NCBI RefSeq assembly: GCF_024170285.1
Contig: NZ_JALJXV010000007.1
Coordinates: 186,001 to 250,000, forward strand
Direction of reading: 5' to 3'
Source of the DNA: Natronocella acetinitrilica
GTDB taxonomy: Bacteria; Pseudomonadota; Gammaproteobacteria; Nitrococcales; Aquisalimonadaceae
Length of the DNA stretch: 64,000 nt
The notes beneath the pieces are model-generated. The model was not told where the DNA came from, made no database searches, and saw only the letters and a list, made by a program, of their open reading frames with translations. Shown in pieces: positions 1 through 7,183 of this stretch. The position numbers and the translations under genes were made by a program. The number at the start of each line of letters is the position of its first letter. Position 1 is the stretch's first letter.

Positions 1-1100
1 ACCATTGTGTCGCCACGCCAGAAGATCCCCTGATAGGCCTCGATGCCCCATGCATTCGGGGTGATCCAACCCAGGTCCTGAAGCCATCCCGGCATCAGGA
101 AGCGCGGCACCATACTGCCACCAATCGCCGACAGCAGAAGCACGGCAAACGAAGAGATGGTCTGTGCCTGTTGGCGCGTTCCGCAGGCTGCCGTGAGAGC
201 CAGTGCCAGGCCACCGGCGGCCGCCGCCGCCATCATCGTAGTCAGCAACCATGGGCCGAAGTTCCCGAACAGGTCGACACCATAACCGAGCCAGGCCACC
301 AGGAAGATCAGCGAAACCTGCAGCAGACCCTGCAAGGTGAGAAAGAGCCATTTGCCCGCCAGGATCACGTAGTGGCCTCCGGGGCCCATCAGCAAGCGAT
401 CGACGATGCCGGACTGCCGCTCTTCGATGACGCTGGCCGCACCCTGCATCGAAGCAAATAGGAGGAACAGCATCGCCACGGCGCCAGCGTAGTAGTTGAC
501 GCCGCCAACCGCGCCACCCTGACCGGGCATGGATTCCATACCCACCGCGCCTCCACCACCCTCGGATGCGCCGGCACGCGCCGCCTCAAGCCTTTGCTCC
601 TGCTCGGCGCTGAAGCCGCCCAGCATGCGTTCGACCACAGCCAGCGTGCGACTGAGTTCGACATCGGGAAGCCCGGTCCCGATGGCATCCTGGACGCGCC
701 CTGCCACCATGGGGCCGGCGATGGCGCGACTATCATCGGCGATGACGAGGATCGGTGGCACACCGTCCTCGACATCATGCAGCGTGCCGCGCAGGACTAT
801 CGCCGCATCGACACTACCAGCGCGCACCAGGTCCCGCACATCGTCGAGACCGGTCGCCCCCGTATGGGCTTCAAGCCGCAGGGTCTCGTCTTCGGCAAGG
901 CGTTCGTAGAGCCGTGCAGTGTCATCGTCGTTAACCAGGTCGACCCAGGCGACCCGCAGCTGCAGATCATCCCCGCTGGTACCCGAGAAGATCGCGGCGA
1001 AGATCACGAAAATCACGGGTGGAAGCACCGTCGCCATGGCAAGGGCGCCACGGTCTCGAATCAGGTTGAGCCACATGACCTGCAGCACGGCAAGAATCAA
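1..1100 (-). CDS. ABC-2 type transporter permease (3' end cut by window edge)
   Basis: Membrane subunit of an ABC-2 exporter, reading leftwards and open at base 1, so the C-terminus is missing. The translated frame has an N-terminal hydrophobic helix (VLPPVIFVIFAAIF), a roughly 160-residue polar, probably periplasmic domain, then several membrane helices beginning around NYYAGAVAMLFLLFASMQG with the cytoplasmic stretch VIEERQSGIVDRLL typical of NatB/YhaP/YadH-like permeases. It follows the ATPase gene directly: a TTG at 1100-1098 would overlap the ATPase stop (TTGA), behind a G-rich stretch; GTG at 1088 or ATG at 1076 are alternatives. The substrate cannot be read from sequence. The upstream partner gene is a prenyl diphosphate synthase. 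Family assignment is firm; exact start is not. Confidence 0.8.
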   Translation of the reverse strand, partial: MILAVLQVMWLNLIRDRGALAMATVLPPVIFVIFAAIFSGTSGDDLQLRVAWVDLVNDDDTARLYERLAEDETLRLEAHTGATGLDDVRDLVRAGSVDAAIVLRGTLHDVEDGVPPILVIADDSRAIAGPMVAGRVQDAIGTGLPDVELSRTLAVVERMLGGFSAEQEQRLEAARAGASEGGGGAVGMESMPGQGGAVGGVNYYAGAVAMLFLLFASMQGAASVIEERQSGIVDRLLMGPGGHYVILAGKWLFLTLQGLLQVSLIFLVAWLGYGVDLFGNFGPWLLTTMMAAAAAGGLALALTAACGTRQQAQTISSFAVLLLSAIGGSMVPRFLMPGWLQDLGWITPNAWGIEAYQGIFWRGDTM

Positions 1101-2074
1101 CGCACCCCCCCAGGGCCAGCCGTGAGGCGCCGGTAAAGGGTGTCCAGGTCCGGCTGACGGACGCGAATCTCGCGCACCGCGATCTGAAGGTCCTCGAGTT
1201 GCTCCAGCAACCGCCGCATGGGGACGAGACCCGACTCGAGTTCGCCCAGCCAATGCAAGGCATCGCCATTGACAGCAGCGAGGCCCAAGCCGCGGAGGGA
1301 CGCCTGAAGCCCATCTTCCGGCTGCTGGAGTAATGTCAGGTGGACCTCGCGGTGGTCACCGAAAGTCTCTGCAATAAGGCTCTCAACCGAGCCGTTACGG
1401 ATCAGCTCTCCCTGCAGCAGAATCACCACCCGATCACTGACGCGCTCTGCCTGCTCCAGATCGTGAGTTGTAAGCAGGATGCCGATGCCCTCCTCGGCCA
1501 GGCGCAACAGGACCTGCTGAAGCGCCTGCCGCGCATTGACATCGACCCCCACCATCGGCTCATCCAGAACCAACATGCGCGGGGCATGGAGAATAGCAGC
1601 CGCGATATTCACCCGGCGCTGGTAGCCTCCGGAAAGGGTCTGAACAAGGACGTCGGCGCGGTCGGTGAGTTGTGTCAGTTGCAAGGCACGATCAACTGCC
1701 GCGTTCAGAGCCCCCCTCGAGAGGCCAACCAGCCGTCCGAAGAAGCGCAGGTTCTCCCGGGGCGTCAGCATCGGGTAGAGCGCAATTTCCTGGGGCACGA
1801 AGCCGAGCATCCTACGCGCGGCGCCAGAACCGCCTGATCGCCCAGCGACGGATACAGTGCCGGAGGTCAGCGGTATCCGGCCGCAGATGCTGCGCATCAA
1901 TGTGGTCTTGCCTGCACCATTCGGCCCGAGCAGAGTAACGATTTCCCCCGCGGCGATCTGCATATCCACGCCCCGGAGCACAGGATCACCTCCGTAACCG
2001 ACCTGCAGATCCCTGGCATCCAGTGCCAGCGGCACGCCTTCACCGGCGCCTGCGATTCGCGCGGCCACGGTCAT
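1097..2074 (-). CDS. ABC transporter ATP-binding protein
   Basis: Cytoplasmic ATPase that would power the adjacent ABC-2 permease; 325 aa. Walker A GPNGAGKT at about residues 50-57, Q-loop near VPQE (94-97), signature LSGGY at 147-151, Walker B LVLDEP ending at E172, and switch His in TTHD (204). After the roughly 220-residue ATPase core there is a C-terminal extension of about 100 residues, as in many ABC-2 export ATPases (NatA/CcmA-like). The ATG at 2074 overlaps the TGA of the upstream prenyl synthase gene as ATGA, arguing for translational coupling; a longer upstream reading frame exists but would lie inside that gene and is rejected. Polarity with the permease suggests an exporter; cargo unknown. 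Confidence 0.9.
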   Translation of the reverse strand: MTVAARIAGAGEGVPLALDARDLQVGYGGDPVLRGVDMQIAAGEIVTLLGPNGAGKTTLMRSICGRIPLTSGTVSVAGRSGGSGAARRMLGFVPQEIALYPMLTPRENLRFFGRLVGLSRGALNAAVDRALQLTQLTDRADVLVQTLSGGYQRRVNIAAAILHAPRMLVLDEPMVGVDVNARQALQQVLLRLAEEGIGILLTTHDLEQAERVSDRVVILLQGELIRNGSVESLIAETFGDHREVHLTLLQQPEDGLQASLRGLGLAAVNGDALHWLGELESGLVPMRRLLEQLEDLQIAVREIRVRQPDLDTLYRRLTAGPGGVR

Positions 2075-2979
2075 TCCGTCGGCAGTTCCCGGAACAGGGA
2101 ATCCAGTAGCTCCTGCAAGTAGGGAGGATGCCCGGGGAAATGCTGCCTCAGGCACGCATGGGCATCTGCAAGATGTTGTCGAACGATACCGCAGGCTTGC
2201 GCAACGCCCAGTTCCGACACCAAAGTGGATTTGCCGGCATCCTGGCCGACATCCTTGCCGGCGATGGCGACGCAACTCATGGCATCAAGGACATCATCAC
2301 TGGCCTGGAAGGCGAGCCCGACATGGCGTGCGAAGGATCGCAGCGGCGCGTAGGCGGAATCATCCGCCTCTGCAATCACCGCCCCCGACTCCACTGCCAA
2401 CTGGAACAGGACGCCGGTCTTCTGATGGTTGATATCCTCGATTTCCTCGCGGCTTCGGGGCCGGCCGTTGGCGGTGAGATCCCTGCTCTGGCCACTGACC
2501 AGGCCGTCAGGTCCGATCGCCGTGGACAGCCCCTCGACCAGGCGCAAACGGGTCGCGGCGGACAGCTTCGGATCGGAGACGACAACGCCATATGCGCGGT
2601 TCATGAGCGCAATGGCTGCCAGGATTGCGCCATCCTCCCCGTAACGCTTGTGGACTGCTGGCAGGCCACGGCGCATGGCCGCGTTATCCATGCAGGGAAG
2701 GTCGTCCAGCACCAGCGAGGCCGTGTGTACCATTTCCAGCGCACAGGCGGTATCGAGGGCTGCAGTCGTATCACCGCCCAACTGCAACGTTGCCATCAGG
2801 GTCAACAGCGGACGCACCCGTTTGCCGGGTGACAACAAGCTGAAGCGCATTGCCTCAGCCAATGACTGACCCTCGGCATCCGCCTCCGGGATCAGCTTCC
2901 CCAGCCGGTCATCGACGATAAGTCGCAATTGATCCGCAAGAGATTCTGCGCTTGCACGGCCCGAGCTGAAATCGGGCAT
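2071..2979 (-). CDS. Polyprenyl diphosphate synthase, GGPP-synthase (CrtE)-like
   Basis: Class I trans-prenyltransferase condensing IPP with allylic diphosphates; about 302 aa from ATG 2979 (a GTG at 3003 would add 8 residues). First Asp-rich motif DDLPCMDN at residues 92-99 and a second DDVLD with the following GKDVGQDAGKST loop are intact, as is GKRVRP near residue 52. The residue five positions before the first motif is Ala (HTASLVLDD), whereas E. coli IspA has Tyr there. A small residue at this site is characteristic of type II geranylgeranyl diphosphate synthases such as CrtE, so a C20 product is more likely than farnesyl diphosphate (inference). The gene is not next to xseB/dxs as typical ispA is, but overlaps an ABC exporter ATPase by 4 bp. 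Family certain, chain length uncertain. Confidence 0.85.
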   Translation of the reverse strand: MPDFSSGRASAESLADQLRLIVDDRLGKLIPEADAEGQSLAEAMRFSLLSPGKRVRPLLTLMATLQLGGDTTAALDTACALEMVHTASLVLDDLPCMDNAAMRRGLPAVHKRYGEDGAILAAIALMNRAYGVVVSDPKLSAATRLRLVEGLSTAIGPDGLVSGQSRDLTANGRPRSREEIEDINHQKTGVLFQLAVESGAVIAEADDSAYAPLRSFARHVGLAFQASDDVLDAMSCVAIAGKDVGQDAGKSTLVSELGVAQACGIVRQHLADAHACLRQHFPGHPPYLQELLDSLFRELPTE

Positions 2980-3169
2980 TTCAATCTGTCGGCTGGATGG
3001 CACGTTGTTTATCCAAAAATCATCTACGTCAACGCCGGTAGATCATGATCCGCGAAGGCCGGCGACAACCTTGGGGCCATGCAGACAGTGCCTCCGACCC
3101 GCCGGCATACTGACCCATGCGACGTTGACAACGACCGGGCGCCATGGGTTCGCGCGCCCTGCCCGTCAA

Positions 3170-3670
3170 TCAATGCTCCGCCCGCCAATGCAGACGCATC
3201 CCCGGAACGATACCCAGGTCAGCGGCCTGACCAGCCGCCAGTTCGAGGGCATGGCTGATGGGCGCCGATGGGCTCGTGAGGCTGTTGCCCGGTTCCATCA
3301 GATGCAGCTCCATCACCCGACCATCCGGGTCGATGAACACCATGTCCAGCGGCGCATGCACGTTATTCATATGGAAAGCCGGGCGCTGGGGCGATGGAAA
3401 CACGAACAGCATCGGATTCTCCTCGATGGACTCGGGACAGAGATGCTGCATGCCTGCGGCTCTCTGCCCCTGGGTCCTCGCGACCCGCACCCTGAGCTCA
3501 GCGGCCGCCTGCCCGTCGTCAGCCAGGAAAGCGATGGTCTGCCACTCCATACCGGCAAGCGGCGGCGTCTCCGCCTTGCATGCCGGCGTTGTCTGGCCGA
3601 ACAGGTGCCCCGTCAACAGCATCAGGCCTGACAGGAGGACGAATGCCCACACCCCCAAACGCTGGCTCAT
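3170..3670 (-). CDS. DUF192 family protein
   Basis: Small exported or membrane-anchored protein of 166 aa. The N-terminus (residues 1-25: polar start, then WAFVLLSGLMLLTGHLFG) is a signal peptide or anchor. The rest matches the DUF192 pattern: an early LRVRVARTQGQRAAGMQHL segment, then NPMLFVFPSPQRPAFHMNNVHAPLDMVFID, and a C-terminal ALELAAGQAADLGIVPGMRL. DUF192 proteins are widespread and their biochemical role is not established. It stands alone between the prenyl synthase and a methyltransferase with no overlap to either. ATG start at 3670 has only a weak GGAG upstream. Confidence 0.85.
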   Translation of the reverse strand: MSQRLGVWAFVLLSGLMLLTGHLFGQTTPACKAETPPLAGMEWQTIAFLADDGQAAAELRVRVARTQGQRAAGMQHLCPESIEENPMLFVFPSPQRPAFHMNNVHAPLDMVFIDPDGRVMELHLMEPGNSLTSPSAPISHALELAAGQAADLGIVPGMRLHWRAEH

Positions 3671-3799
3671 CGAATACGGCTACTCCGGCAACACATCGAA
3701 AACCCCTACGGCCTTGGCAGAGATTAACACCAGAGCCTGCGACGCGACATAGCAAGGGCATCCTGGACAGGCCTGCGAGACCCGCAGTTCCACGAGCGA

Positions 3800-4384
3800 T
3801 CAGGCGCTGCGCAGCGCGACAAGCATGGCCTGGTCACGGAACCCCTGGGCGATGTCGCCGAGATCCCTCTCTTCGACGTAGATCACCGGCGAAAGCGTGG
3901 GGAAGAGCGACAACAGCTCGCCGTCCTTGAGGAGATAATCAGGGTTGCTCGGCCCGCCGCCGTGAACACGCAGCCGTGTGAAGGTCTGGTAGAAAAGCAG
4001 ACCGCCAGGCTTCAGAGCAGCAGCCAGTGCCGGACAGAGGCTTCGATCGAGGAAGCGCGTACACGCAATGACATCGACACTACCCGGCGCCGGGGGATCT
4101 GTCACCGCGTCCCTGACTGCGCCGGTGAGAGGCAGATAGTGGTTGGATGCAAATCGGTTAATCGCGTCCACGGCGACGTCCGACACATCCCAGGCCGAGG
4201 TCTCCAGCCCGTGACTCGCGAGTAGAATACCGTTACCGCCTATGCCGCAGGCAACGTCCAGCGCGCTGCCTGCCGTCGGCAACAGATGCATATGCCGGGA
4301 CAACACCTCGGCCGCCCGGGCGTCGTTTGGGTCGGCGTCACGATACCGACTGTTCCATTTCGCAATCTGATCTGCGTCAGACAC
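3800..4384 (-). CDS. Class I SAM-dependent methyltransferase
   Basis: Predicted methyltransferase of about 194 aa. The Rossmann SAM-binding signature is clear: ALDVACGIGGNGILLASHG (motif I), followed by WDVSDVAVDAINRF (motif II acidic residue), DVIACTRFLDR and LKPGGLLFYQTF (post-motif loop). It resembles TehB-like small methyltransferases; the substrate cannot be inferred. The open frame extends to a TTG at 4417, one base past the mature 3' end of the tRNA-Leu gene. I prefer the in-frame GTG at 4384 (MSDADQIAKW...), since a start at 4417 would put the ribosome site inside the tRNA. Either way it lies immediately downstream of tRNA-Leu on the same strand and may be read from the tRNA transcript. 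Confidence 0.82.
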   Translation of the reverse strand: MSDADQIAKWNSRYRDADPNDARAAEVLSRHMHLLPTAGSALDVACGIGGNGILLASHGLETSAWDVSDVAVDAINRFASNHYLPLTGAVRDAVTDPPAPGSVDVIACTRFLDRSLCPALAAALKPGGLLFYQTFTRLRVHGGGPSNPDYLLKDGELLSLFPTLSPVIYVEERDLGDIAQGFRDQAMLVALRSA

Positions 4385-4418
4385 GGCTTGACACTGCTCC
4401 GCATGAATCTGAGGCAAC

Positions 4419-4505
4419 TGGTGCCCGGGGCCGGACTCGAACCGGCACGGCCTTGCGGCCGAGAGATTTTAAGTCTCTTGCGTCTACCAATTTCGCCACC
4501 CGGGC
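4419..4505 (-). tRNA. tRNA-Leu (UAA)
   Basis: Long-variable-arm tRNA of 87 nt with encoded CCA. Acceptor GCCCGGG pairs with CCCGGGC before the discriminator A and CCA; D-arm GGCGAAATTGGTAGACGC; anticodon stem AGAGA/TCTCT around loop CTTAAAA with anticodon TAA; T-arm CCGGTTCGAGTCCGG. The class II variable arm identifies it as Leu. It corresponds in position to E. coli leuZ, which follows glyW and cysT after pgsA, but here a diguanylate cyclase gene lies between it and tRNA-Cys. Confidence 0.96.
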
Positions 4506-4539
4506 AATGACGACCATGAAACTCGGCGGCCAGTCTAAC

Positions 4540-6108
4540 TCATCCTGCGACCACACGGTTACGCCCGGCGCGCTTGGCGTCGTACAGCAGTGCATCAACG
4601 CGACGCAGCAATTCCTCCGAGGAATCCGAAGCCTGGATCGCCGTAACGCCGAAACTTGCGGTGATCTTGGGCACACCCTCCATGTGCAGTGAGGCGAGAA
4701 AACCACGGATCTGCTCGGCAAGTTCTGCGGCCTGATCGTCACGCGCACCCGGGCAGAGAATCATGAACTCTTCACCACCCCAACGCCCGCCAGTGTCGGT
4801 CTGCCGGATACGCGCTTCCAGCAGGCGCGCCACCTGCCGCAGCACACGGTCTCCTGCCTCATGCCCCAGGGAGTCATTGATTTCCTTGAAATGATCCAGG
4901 TCGAACATGATGATTGATGCGGGCTCGGCATAGCGCTGCAGGCGGCCGAGCTCGCGTTCTATCATTTCTTCCAGGTGGCGCCGGTTGAACAGGCCGGTCA
5001 ACTCGTCGGTGACAGCAAGTTGCCGCAGCCGGCGCTCGGTGGCGCGTAACTCCCGGGTTCGCCGCTCGACCAGCTGCTGGGTTCGGCCTCTCTGCACCTT
5101 GATGCCCAGCAGGTAGGCGGATAACAACAGTGTAATGATGGTGCCCGCCATGAGCACGGGCATCCAGACAGCGCGGTGCCGGCCGGATGCATAGTCAAGA
5201 CCGGGTCGCAACTCCAGGCGGTATGTCTGGTCGGCGATCTGTACTGTCTGTGACAGTGCGTCGGCCGGCGCTTCCAGATCCGGCACGCCACTATCCACGA
5301 CAACCAGCGAACTCCCGTCTGAAGCGGTATGAATCAACCGGATGGCAAGCTCGGACTGCCGCGCCATATCCGGGAGACCGAGCAGTCCCTCGAAATCGAA
5401 AGCACTGAGGAGTAGTCCGGTCACACCATAGCCGGAGTCAGGGTCCAGCCCCTGGGCGTTGAATACCGGTAGCAGCAGGGACAGCCCCCAGGTGCCTCCA
5501 GTCCCGCCGGTGACCAGCTGCAGCGGTTCGGTCGCTGCCAGCTGGCGGTTCTCGATGGCACGCTGCAAGGTCCGCTGGCGACGGGGTTCGATCATCATGT
5601 CCATACCGATGGGCGGGTTGGGCATGACGTTGGAGGCGATGAACACCAGGGGGAAATAGAGCGTTCGGGGATCTGCGGGCTCGACACTGGCGTCCAGGAC
5701 AGGATCGAGGATGCTGACCGGTCTGCCGTAGGCAAGACTGAGTTCGGTCTCGAGCCTCGACCGGTAGGTTGCGTCTACCGGCATGACCCAACCCAGCGCG
5801 AGGGCATTATCGAGAAATGGCGCTGTAATCCGCTCAAACATCGACGGAGAGAGGGTCTGCGCCTCCACAAAAAAGGTCTTCAGGGCGTCCAGATCCCGCA
5901 GCTTCACTGCAACCTGCCGGTCAACGGAGTTCGCCAGTGCCCCTGCATCACGGGAAAAGGCCTGATTGAAGCGCTCGTTCTCCGCAGACTGAAACAGCCC
6001 CGCTACCAGCAAGGTCACCAGCATTCCGCCGAGTGCCACCACGAGCACGTCGATACTCTGGCGCAACAGCGTGGCCGGCCGTCTCTCCAGCACGTGATCA
6101 TCAGCCAT
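4540..6108 (-). CDS. CHASE-domain diguanylate cyclase (GGDEF)
   Basis: Membrane-bound c-di-GMP synthase of 522 aa. Residues about 18-42 form the first membrane helix, followed by a periplasmic CHASE-like sensor domain (motif region ALGWVMPVDATYRSRLE, PLVFIASN) to about 315, a second helix (VLMAGTIITLLLSAYLLGI), a short coiled linker, then the GGDEF domain starting at TDELTGLFNRR. The active site is GGEEF (residues 444-448) and the RxxD inhibitory site RQTD (435-438) sits exactly five residues upstream, so it should be active and product-inhibited. No EAL domain. It lies between tRNA-Cys and tRNA-Leu on the same strand, stop codon 34 bp from the tRNA-Leu 5' end. ATG 6108 has no strong ribosome site. 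The signal sensed is unknown. Confidence 0.92.
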   Translation of the reverse strand: MADDHVLERRPATLLRQSIDVLVVALGGMLVTLLVAGLFQSAENERFNQAFSRDAGALANSVDRQVAVKLRDLDALKTFFVEAQTLSPSMFERITAPFLDNALALGWVMPVDATYRSRLETELSLAYGRPVSILDPVLDASVEPADPRTLYFPLVFIASNVMPNPPIGMDMMIEPRRQRTLQRAIENRQLAATEPLQLVTGGTGGTWGLSLLLPVFNAQGLDPDSGYGVTGLLLSAFDFEGLLGLPDMARQSELAIRLIHTASDGSSLVVVDSGVPDLEAPADALSQTVQIADQTYRLELRPGLDYASGRHRAVWMPVLMAGTIITLLLSAYLLGIKVQRGRTQQLVERRTRELRATERRLRQLAVTDELTGLFNRRHLEEMIERELGRLQRYAEPASIIMFDLDHFKEINDSLGHEAGDRVLRQVARLLEARIRQTDTGGRWGGEEFMILCPGARDDQAAELAEQIRGFLASLHMEGVPKITASFGVTAIQASDSSEELLRRVDALLYDAKRAGRNRVVAG

Positions 6109-6240
6109 GATCTAGACCGCGCGGCCCCCACCGGCAGCTTGAATCTACATGAACAATCATCAGATTCATTGTAGAGCAGCTTCCGCCCCGATCCCGCGAC
6201 GCAGTCAACATCTTGATGTAATGAGGGGGACGATAAAGGA

Positions 6241-6314
6241 TGGAGGCTCGGGCCGGAATCGAACCGACGTACGCGGATTTGCAGTCCGCTGCATCACCAC
6301 TCTGCCACCGAGCC
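6241..6314 (-). tRNA. tRNA-Cys (GCA)
   Basis: 74-nt tRNA with encoded CCA. Acceptor GGCTCGG pairs with CCGAGCC; discriminator T; D-arm GCAGAGTGGTGATGC; anticodon stem GCGGA/TCCGC with loop CTGCAAA, anticodon GCA; T-arm CGGTTCGATTCCG. Position matches E. coli cysT (after glyW). A terminator-like hairpin separates it from tRNA-Gly upstream. Confidence 0.96.
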
Positions 6315-6324
6315 AAACCTGAAA

Positions 6325-6353
6325 AGCATACCAGCGGTGCCGCCCGTTGACGA
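6325..6353 (-). promoter_or_regulatory. Possible promoter for tRNA-Cys
   Basis: An extended -10 (TGGTATGCT, hexamer at 6330-6325) lies 10 bp before the tRNA 5' end, with a weak -35 TCGTCA (6353-6348) at 17-bp spacing. It would explain expression of tRNA-Cys downstream of the hairpin that follows tRNA-Gly. Only 4 of 6 bases of the -35 match consensus. Confidence 0.3.
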
Positions 6354-6373
6354 CTCGAACACCGTCTGAAACA

Positions 6374-6399
6374 GAAAACCCCGGCTGATGCCGGGGTTT
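6374..6399 (-). terminator. Rho-independent terminator after tRNA-Gly
   Basis: Perfect 10-bp stem, AAACCCCGGC (6376-6385) and GCCGGGGTTT (6390-6399) around a 4-base loop. Read on the minus strand it is followed by TTTTCTGTTT, as expected of an intrinsic terminator. It lies 9 bp beyond the tRNA-Gly 3' end, so it should end the gacA-uvrC-pgsA-tRNA-Gly transcript fully or partly before tRNA-Cys. Confidence 0.75.
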
Positions 6400-6408
6400 C
6401 CAGGCGTT

Positions 6409-6484
<76 letters not shown>

Positions 6485-6522
6485 GTGCTGTGCGCAGTAT
6501 TCTAGAGATCGCGATTCGCCTG

Positions 6523-7101
6523 TCAAGCCTTGCGAGTGCGCCGGTCTTCTTCCCGGAGAACCACCATTGCCGCCTGCAGGTACACCACCATGGACCACAG
6601 GGTCAAGGCGGCGGCAACGAACAAAAGCACGAAGCCGATATGGTAGGTCGGGAGCCCCAGTATCGGATCGGCGTAGACCAGCATCAGGATGGCCACCATC
6701 TGCGCGGCAGTCTTGAACTTGCCAATCGCATTCACCGCGACCCGGGCCCGCTTGCCCAGTTCCGCCATCCACTCCCGCAGGGCCGACACGGTGATTTCCC
6801 GGCCGATGATCACCGCCACCGCCAGGGCAAACCACGGTGAGGGATTCTCCGCCAGCAGCGCCACAAGAGCCATGGCGACGATGAGTTTATCGGCCACCGG
6901 ATCGAGAAAGGCGCCGAATGCCGAGGTCATGCCGAGCCTGCGTGCCAGGAAGCCGTCGAGCCAATCGGTCAGAGCGGCGAGACCGAAAACCGCGGCAGCC
7001 GCCAGATTGGCCCATTCCACCGGCATGAAGAACACCACGGCGAAAACGGGGATCATGACGATCCGCCCGAGGGTGAGCATATTGGGCAGGTTCATCGGCA
7101 T
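6523..7101 (-). CDS. pgsA: CDP-diacylglycerol-glycerol-3-phosphate 3-phosphatidyltransferase
   Basis: Inner-membrane enzyme making phosphatidylglycerophosphate, the committed step to phosphatidylglycerol and cardiolipin; 192 aa. The CDP-alcohol phosphotransferase signature is complete at residues about 46-71: DWLDGFLARRL then G and DPVADK, with all Mg-binding Asp residues. About five hydrophobic helices follow the short cytoplasmic start MPMNLPNMLTLGR. It lies downstream of uvrC and upstream of tRNA-Gly, the same order as E. coli uvrY-uvrC-pgsA-glyW. ATG at 7101; a second Met two codons later is also possible. Confidence 0.96.
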   Translation of the reverse strand: MPMNLPNMLTLGRIVMIPVFAVVFFMPVEWANLAAAAVFGLAALTDWLDGFLARRLGMTSAFGAFLDPVADKLIVAMALVALLAENPSPWFALAVAVIIGREITVSALREWMAELGKRARVAVNAIGKFKTAAQMVAILMLVYADPILGLPTYHIGFVLLFVAAALTLWSMVVYLQAAMVVLREEDRRTRKA

Positions 7102-7183
7102 CTTGCGCGGTCAACTCTTCAAGTCGGTGATTCGGGCACCTACTGTGCAGGCGGCCGGGTGCGGCTGTCCAGCGCCAGCGGCT

